Shown here piece by piece: positions 58,030-64,000 of a stretch of 64,000 bases of DNA. The notes under the pieces are model-generated. The model was not told the DNA's origin. It saw only the letters and a program-made list of their open reading frames with translations, and did not search any database. The translations under genes were made by a program, and so were the position numbers. The stretch is from Mycoplasma sp. Pen4 (GTDB lineage Bacteria > Bacillota_I > Bacilli_A > Mycoplasmatales > Metamycoplasmataceae): positions 558,001 to 622,000 of the forward strand of contig NZ_CP060691.1 of NCBI RefSeq assembly GCF_014352955.1, read 5' to 3'. Position 1 is the stretch's first letter, and every line of letters begins with the position of its first letter.

Positions 58030-59373
58030 TTATTTAGATTTGATTACTTTTGGATCTAGAGCATCATGAACTCCAAGTGCAACGAAGTGTAATGATACTG
58101 AGATAAGAAGTAAGATTGTAGCAGGTAATGCAAGAATTCATACGTTTGTACTTGCTTGTGAGGCAGCCGAAGATAAGATAGCCCCAAGGTTAGCTTGATC
58201 TGATTTGAAGAACCCAAGGAATGCAAGTGATGACACTGACATAATAATTGATGGGATTGAAGCAACATATGATGTAGCAATTTTTCCAACGATTCCTGGA
58301 AGTGCATGTTTATAGATAAGTCTTGCTTTTGATGCTCCAACCGATTTTGAAGCAGTGATGAATTCTGAATCTTTAACTGTGATGATGAACATTCTTGTTC
58401 TACCAACAGAACCAACTCATCCAACGAACACTAAGGCAAATCCTAATGTTAAATCTGTTGTACCGAATGTAGTCGCAAAGATTAAAAGTCAAATAAGTGT
58501 AGGAGGTGCAACAAAGATATCAATTAAACGCATCATAACTGTATCAATTCATGAACCAACGTGGAAACCAAGGTATGCACCAACTGTTACACCGATGATT
58601 GTTTGAATTGTAGCAACAATGATTGCAAGTCTAATAGCTTGTCATGTTCCAACTCATGAAGTTGTTCAGATGTCAAGACCTTTGTCATTTGTTCCTAATA
58701 TTGTGGCTAAGTTTAATTGTGGGTTGTTTTGGATAATGAATCCAGCTAATTTAATTGCGTCTGCTTTTGATGTTGTAGCAGGATTAAATCCAGCGTTATC
58801 AAGTGCAGCAGAAATGTTAAGCATTTTTAAAAAGTTGTAAATATCAATGTAAAGTGTTTTGTTTTCATCGATTCTAAATGTTTTGTCTTTAATTAAACCA
58901 ATTCCTGCATGGTTGAATAAGTCCATGTCATTAACTTTGAATGCACCACCATAGAAATTAGAGTTATTAAAGATTGATATCTCTTGGCTGTAAGGGCTTG
59001 CGATAACGAAAGGTTCAAATGTTGGCGGCAAGCTTATTACTTTTGCTGTTGAAGCAACGCCTGATTTAATTAAGTTACCATCTAAATCATAGACATTGAT
59101 TTTGATATCATCATAAATTGGGTTTGTTGAACTATAAAATGATGTAGATGTAATGATGATAGAAGCAAGTAAAACTCCTAAAAATACTATTAAACCAACA
59201 ACAGCTGATCAACTTGAGAAGAATCTTTTGAAGATTTCAATTACTATTTTTTTAGGTTTACCGGCAATGTTATTTAAATTCGCATCATCTTTAGCAGCGA
59301 AAGAACTAATAGTTGAACGTAATGAACCATTAAGATTTAAATTATATTTTTTCTCGAATTCTTTGGCGTTCAT
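58030..59373 (-). CDS. oppC: Oligopeptide ABC transporter permease OppC
   Basis: 447 residues. One membrane helix near residues 56-77 precedes a large extracytoplasmic loop of about 150 residues. Five more helices follow, with the cytoplasmic coupling motif EFITASKSVGASKARLIYKHALPG. The N-terminus (about 50 residues) and the loop are longer than in most OppC proteins. Two bases separate its start from the oppB stop. Confidence 0.92.
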
Positions 59374-59375
59374 AC

Positions 59376-60563
59376 TTATTCTCCTTCCGCTACTTGTATT
59401 GTTGTTTCTTCTTTGGTTAATTCATTAAATTGTCTTTCTCTTGCTAAATATGCTTTAAAGAAGCGTGAGTAGCTGTATTGACTTGATGAAGAGTACTTAA
59501 TTCTAGGGTCAAGCAATGCAAATGAAATATCAACAATTATTGTAGTTACTAAACTTAATAATGTAAAGAATGAAGTTGAGAACATAATAATGTTAATTTC
59601 ACCATTAGGGAATGCTTGTGCAATTACTTGTGATGTCCCTGGTACTTTTCAATAAGTTTCAATAACAATTCCCCCACTAAGAAGTCCAATATATGATGGA
59701 ATAAGCATTGCTGCAAGTGGGATTGAAATATTTCTTAAGACATATTTAAAGAAGATTTGTTTTCTTGAAAGTCCTTTTGATTTAGCTATTAAAATGTAAT
59801 TTGATGTAAGTACACTAATAACTTGGTTTCTAGTATATGTAATGTAACCTGATAATGAACCTAAAACAATGATTGAGATTGGTGGAATTCATGAAAGAAT
59901 AATTTTTCCTCAACCTTGAGTTTTTACAACTGCTTCATCATTGAAGTTTAGGAATACGGGTGGTACATTGATAGAAAATAGAATTGATATTAAAATCGGC
60001 GCGATAACGAAACTTGGTAATGCCACAAAGATTAAGGCAAATAAGTTAATTCCGGCATCAGAAGCTGATCCACGTTTATATCCAGCAACAATTCCTAATG
60101 CGATTCCAATAATTGCTGAAATCACGAATGCTGGAAGTGTAATAATAATTGAGTATTTTAAGAATTTGAAGAAGAAACCACTAATTGTTGTAGCTCCTGC
60201 TGTTGTTAAAATTCCTTCATTATAAGGTACTCCAAATGGATTTTGTTTATTAGTAAATAAGTTTTGAACTCAATAACCAAAACGTACAATTGGACTGACT
60301 TTTATGTTTGCTCATGTACCGTTTGGATAATCACTAAGATTTAAATCACTTGGTACAAGGTGAAACTTGACGGATTGTTCAAAGGCTTCTTTAAATAATT
60401 TTTGTGAAGCCTCTGAAGAATCACCACTATTAAGCCCCTTACTTAAAGCAGCTTTAAGAAAAGGGTTTTCAGTAAATTGTGCCACTAATAAATAAACCAC
60501 AAGGATGATGATGACTAATGTTATCAATGCAAAACCTAAACGTTTTAAAATATATCTTAACAT
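59376..60563 (-). CDS. oppB: Oligopeptide ABC transporter permease OppB
   Basis: 395 residues. Begins MLRYILKRLGFALITLVII, the usual first helix, followed by an extended extracytoplasmic loop rich in polar residues. The remaining helices include the coupling region with GLSRKQIFFKYVLRNI-like sequence and IIGIALGIVAGYKRGS. The end EETTIQVAEGE abuts oppC. It starts 43 bases after oppA with an AGGAGA Shine-Dalgarno. Confidence 0.92.
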
Positions 60564-60605
60564 TAAATCTCCTTTCAGTTTATATAGATCTTTTTTGTTT
60601 GTTTA

Positions 60606-63600
60606 CTATTTTGCTTGTGCTGTTTTAATTGTTGTTAAATCATCGAAGTCTGAGTAATTTGCAGGAATTACATAGTTAGGGTTCGATAATGTTTCTGTGA
60701 ATGTTTTAACTGAAACAGCCATTGCAACATCTGGATATGCTCCATAGATATTTGAAATTTCTTGTGCTAATTCAACTAATTGTAATTTTGTTACGCTTGA
60801 ATTACTTGTTGTGTATGTTAATCAGAATGTTGACATTAATAATTCTAATGAAATGTATTGACTTGTTTCTTCTGCTGGGATATCAACTAATTCATTGTTT
60901 TCATTAAATCTTTTAACACCAAGGATGTTTCCTAATGTTGAGAGTTGTTTTGTTGTTAAACCAGAAATTTGTTGTGGTGTTAATGATAATTTTTGTTTTG
61001 ATCCATCAGCATTTAATGTATCAACTAATTTTTTGAATGCTTTAGACGCTGCCACAAGTCTTGGATATAATGCTTCCATTTTTTGTGCATAAGCATCATC
61101 TGAAATTAATTTGAATAATGCTGTGTTTAAAACTGCATTACTGTGTGAGTAACCGTCGATTCCTGATCCGATTCCATCGTAATCGTATCCTCATCCAACA
61201 AATCCAACTGGAGAAGCTCCGTTTAATCAGAATGATTGTCATTCATCTCTATCTTTTGGACGTCTAATTGAAAATTCAAATCTTGAATCTAATGAATTCA
61301 ATACTGCTTGAATTAATTCATATGTGTTTGTCATTGTACCAGGTAAATTATTGAACCGATATAATACATTAATTCTAATTTTATCATTTGCATTTGTTTC
61401 TGGTTGTAATTCAGGGTTTGCAGCATAGAATCTATCAAGTAATGCTTTGAATTTTGTTTTAACTTGTTCAAATACTGGTGATTGTAATAATGTATCTGAA
61501 TTTTTAATTGCAACAGATTGACCAGGTTGGATTAATGTTCCTTGAACACCGTCAAATTGAACTCTTGTTCCGTTTGCAGAATCAACTGCAAAGAATGAGT
61601 TAATTAATTTACTGTTTTCTCTAAGTGTGTTTGCAGCTGTTTTATCTTCATCATTTCCGGCAACAATAAGACTATCTGGTGAGAATGCTGTTACTCATGC
61701 ATTTTTTTGTTGAGATGGACCATATTGGTTTTGTGCATATGCAGCTCAGTCAATTGCTGTTGAAATTAATGAGTTAAATTCAGCGCCCATTCCTAATGTA
61801 ATGTTTTCAATGTTATTTGCAAGTGTTCCATTTGATAATTGATCTCTAGTTCCACCATACATTAATTTGATGTATGCATCACTTACAGAACTATTATCTG
61901 CACCACTATCAGGAATTAAGTTTCATGTTTGGTATCTTGTAAATTTATTTTTTGAAAGAACTTTTGAATATGATAATCCGTAAGGATTATTTGTTGCGCT
62001 AGATTTATCAGAAACTTTTGTACGTTCAGCTTCAGATAATGTTGATCATGCAAAACGATATTCTGTACCTGAAAGGTAATTTTTTCATGATTGGTCATCG
62101 AATGTTTTTTCTTCGATTGTTGTAGTTGTATATTTATTTCTAAATTCTTTAATTGTACGTGGATCGTTAACAAAGTTTTGGTCTGCGTAGTGTGTATTTA
62201 ATTTTGTTGCAACGATTTGTGTATCTGGGTTATATGCTACAGCATAGTATTTTCCAGAAAATAATGTTTGATCTAAGCTAGCACCATATCAGTAAATTCC
62301 AGCTTCTTTTGCTAAACCATTTACATTTTTTAATCCATTGAACAAGTCTTCTTCTTGTTTAAATGTTGTTGTTGTAGGTTTAAAGATCTCTTTAACTTTT
62401 TCTGCAGTTGATGATGTATCGTTTGATACTTCTTCATTTTTAGCATTAATATATGCTGATGGAGCAGGAACAAAGTCATATGATGTTGCGACTAAGTCAT
62501 CAATTAATTTTGTAAATTGAGCAGATAAACCTGGTTCAACTTTACCAACTGAGAAGTATGTATTGCCTTGATCATCAGTTGAAAGTGCTTTTGATTCATC
62601 AAGCATGTTGTCAAAATTTATATTAAATAAGTTGTATAAGTATTTGTTGTTGTATCTAGAATCATCATCAAATCTTCCTTTTGAAAGGTTAAGAAGTGCC
62701 GCAGTAACTAAATCGTCAACTTGTTTTGATCCCCCATTTTTTCTTCTGAAATCAACATCAATGAATTGAGTTCTTAAAAGTCCAACAAGGAAGTCTTTAG
62801 CAGTAATTTCATATGGTGTTTTTTGTCCATTTTGGTCAACTCAGAAGTTACCTTTTTTAACTCTAAATTTTACTGATTGTGCTTGTTTTAACATTGCATT
62901 GAAGTTTTCGGAGTTAATTGATTTAGGATCATTTGATGATCTTTCAATTGATGTGAAAGCATAGTATTTTCCATCAATTGTTGGAGCAGGCACTAATGAA
63001 GCATCATCAGAATCAAATACGTGTTCTTGTCCATCGCTTGTAATAATGATAATTGCATCAGCTAATTCGAATTTTCTACGGCTTACTGATGGTCTTAAGA
63101 TATGTTCTACTGTTGTTTCTGATAATGTTGTTTCATCAAGAGTTTTTTCTGTTTCAATAATTGGTGTACCTGTGTGTTGAATCGAAATAAATGATGATAC
63201 TGTTGTATCGTAAAGTGGTTGTTGTCTTCCACCTGAACTAGATGAATTATCATACAATCATGGTAAATTTGTGAATATTGAGTTATATTCATGTTGTAAG
63301 TAACCATCTTTTGCATAGCTATCTGAAACAATTGAATTGTCAAAATAAACTACTGGGTTAATTACGTTATATGCATCTCTAGGTTGTAAGTAACCTTCTT
63401 TTGTTGCATTTGTGTCGTTAAATCCATAAGATGGTTCAACGCTATTTAAGTCTCTTTGCACGATTGATTGAAGCTTTTCCCATGCTAAGTGACCTTCTCC
63501 TGAGTTTGTAACAGGTGTTTCTCCAGTCCCTGGGTTAGATGTGTCGTTATTTGTTGTAGTACCACATGCCACTAAAGCTAAAGCAGGAGTTGTAGAAACT

Positions 63601-63644
63601 GCGGTAATTGATAAATTAAGAAATATTTTTAATTTTTTTGTCAT
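60606..63644 (-). CDS. oppA: Oligopeptide-binding lipoprotein OppA
   Basis: Substrate-binding component, 1012 residues, typical of the large mycoplasma OppA. The signal peptide (MTKKLKIFLNLSITAVS) ends in a lipobox LVAC with Cys27 as the lipidation site. A Thr/Asn/Gly-rich linker follows. TGA-coded Trp are frequent. The Shine-Dalgarno AAAGGAG fixes the start. It is the first gene of oppABCDF, directly downstream of a lysine-riboswitch-like leader and terminator. LspA at 1-526 would process it. OppA of M. hominis is also known as an adhesin/ecto-ATPase; I see no clear P-loop here. Confidence 0.92.
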
Positions 63645-63680
63645 TTTATTCTCCTTTGTATTAGTTTGAAAATGGTATGT

Positions 63681-63719
63681 AAAAAACAAAGCTTTGTAGA
63701 CTACAAATCTACAAAACTT
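63681..63719 (-). terminator. Leader terminator of the opp operon (expression platform)
   Basis: On the minus strand AAGTTTTGTAGA pairs over 12 bp with TCTACAAAGCTT and is followed by TG and six T residues. It lies only about 37 bases before the oppA start, so it would block the whole operon when formed. Confidence 0.85.
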
Positions 63720-63757
63720 TTTTGACTATCAATATATAATTATTAATTCAAAAAGTT
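63716..63757 (-). promoter_or_regulatory. Antiterminator of the opp leader
   Basis: AACTTTTTGA (63748-63757) can pair with TCAAAAAAGTT (63716-63725), using bases that also form the 5' arm of the terminator. The two structures exclude each other. Confidence 0.6.
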
Positions 63758-63761
63758 ATGT

Positions 63762-63922
63762 AAATCTATAGCACCAATGGTTCACCAAAGAGTAGAAATC
63801 TTTTATGCTTTTCTACCAATACTTGTGTTGCCACACATAATATTTCGGCTTTTATATCCTTTCGGTAATTTCATTGCTTGCCAGCTCCATTACTTACTCT
63901 TATTAAAAGCTCCTCTATAGTT
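63762..63922 (-). ncRNA. Lysine riboswitch aptamer (L-box) upstream of oppA
   Basis: The minus-strand leader matches the B. subtilis lysC leader, as I recall it, in order and spacing. P1 is formed by CTATAG on both sides (63915-63920 with 63766-63771). It is followed by AGAGG, the GC of P2, AAGAGTA, a GTAAT/ATTAC stem, CCGAAAGG, AAAAGCCGAA, then P3 with a GTGT-GGCA-ACAC cap. P4 is GTAGAAA/TTTCTAC and P5 is TGG-TGAA-CCA. All five helices can form. Lysine binding would be expected to favour the downstream terminator and lower opp expression. The identification is by eye and not from a covariance model. Confidence 0.82.
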
Positions 63923-63929
63923 TCATAAG

Positions 63930-63965
63930 CAATAACAGATTTCTCTTATTCTAAATCTGTTATTG
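63930..63965 (-). repeat. 13-bp perfect inverted repeat at the start of the opp leader
   Basis: AATAACAGATTT and AAATCTGTTATT flank a 10-base loop; there is no T-run, so it is not a terminator. It lies at the predicted transcript start and may be an operator or a 5'-protecting hairpin. Confidence 0.55.
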
Positions 63966-63967
63966 TT

Positions 63968-63973
63968 AGTATA
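63968..63973 (-). promoter_or_regulatory. Possible -10 box of the opp operon
   Basis: The minus strand reads TATACT about 46 bases before the riboswitch aptamer. No clear -35 is found before the window edge. Confidence 0.4.
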
Positions 63974-64000
63974 CATTAACAGATTACAACTAAATAATAA

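Noticed and set aside
63762-63922. T-box, RNase P RNA, SRP RNA or tmRNA reading of the oppA leader
   Set aside because: No T-box antiterminator, no P4-like RNase P core, no SRP GGAAGCAGCCA-type loop and no tRNA-like CCA end. The lysine aptamer elements fit in order.

Overview
The window is a low-GC mollicute chromosome segment using genetic code 4. In-frame TGA codons interrupt almost every conserved protein (ileS, recA, rplB, secY, tig, oppF and others) at positions where tryptophan fits, and a tRNA-Trp with anticodon TCA is encoded at 22782-22856. No cell-wall genes are seen. The PrkC-like kinase lacks PASTA domains, and lipoproteins and Opp transporter genes are present. This fits a Mycoplasma/Mycoplasmopsis-type organism; I cannot name the species. 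Coordinates are given on the code-4 reading, so many genes are longer than a standard-code reading would suggest.

Layout. 1-3192 (-): lspA (cut by the window edge) and ileS. 3286-3996 (-): eight tRNAs, transcribed Pro-Ala-Met-Ile2-Ser-fMet-Asp-Phe. 4126-8821 (-): first 16S-23S operon, without 5S. 9106-14146 (-): ymdB, recA, rpsO, ribF, a HAD phosphatase, truB. 14332-18214 (+): gmk-prpC-pknB-rsgA-rpe, followed by tRNA-Tyr and tRNA-Gln. 18585-22665 (+): proS, three poorly characterised genes and an acyl carrier protein, in the order I recall for M. genitalium MG283-MG287. 22782-26132 (+): tRNA-Trp and an accessory-looking pair, a small charged protein plus a 915-residue SF1 helicase. 26228-28642 (+): gpsA and tig. 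28643-29156: noncoding gap with several terminators and a possible gene remnant. 29157-38435 (-): ribosomal protein block rpsJ to rplO. 38639-43182 (-): thioredoxin, a membrane protein, an RNase J-like protein without its metal ligands, pyk. 43377-48730 (-): secY-adk-map-infA-rpmJ-rpsM-rpsK-rpoA-rplQ. 48897-53592 (-): second, nearly identical 16S-23S operon. 53915-63644 (-): small membrane protein and the oppABCDF peptide transporter.

How the parts work together. Most of the window is translation and secretion machinery. The ribosomal cluster, usually continuous, is split between rplO and secY, and the two halves are in swapped order around a small metabolic/RNA-decay block. The two rRNA operons form 4.8-kb direct repeats about 44.8 kb apart, enclosing most of these essential genes.

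The most notable observation is the oppA leader (63681-63922, minus strand). It folds and reads like a lysine (L-box) riboswitch followed by an intrinsic terminator and a competing antiterminator, suggesting lysine control of oligopeptide uptake. Other items worth following are the helicase pair after tRNA-Trp, an apparent ATT-initiated putative helix-turn-helix protein after proS, a 35-nt perfectly alternating purine-pyrimidine tract upstream of the second rRNA operon, 16S sequence differences between the two operons, and an attenuator-like hairpin in the rpsJ leader.
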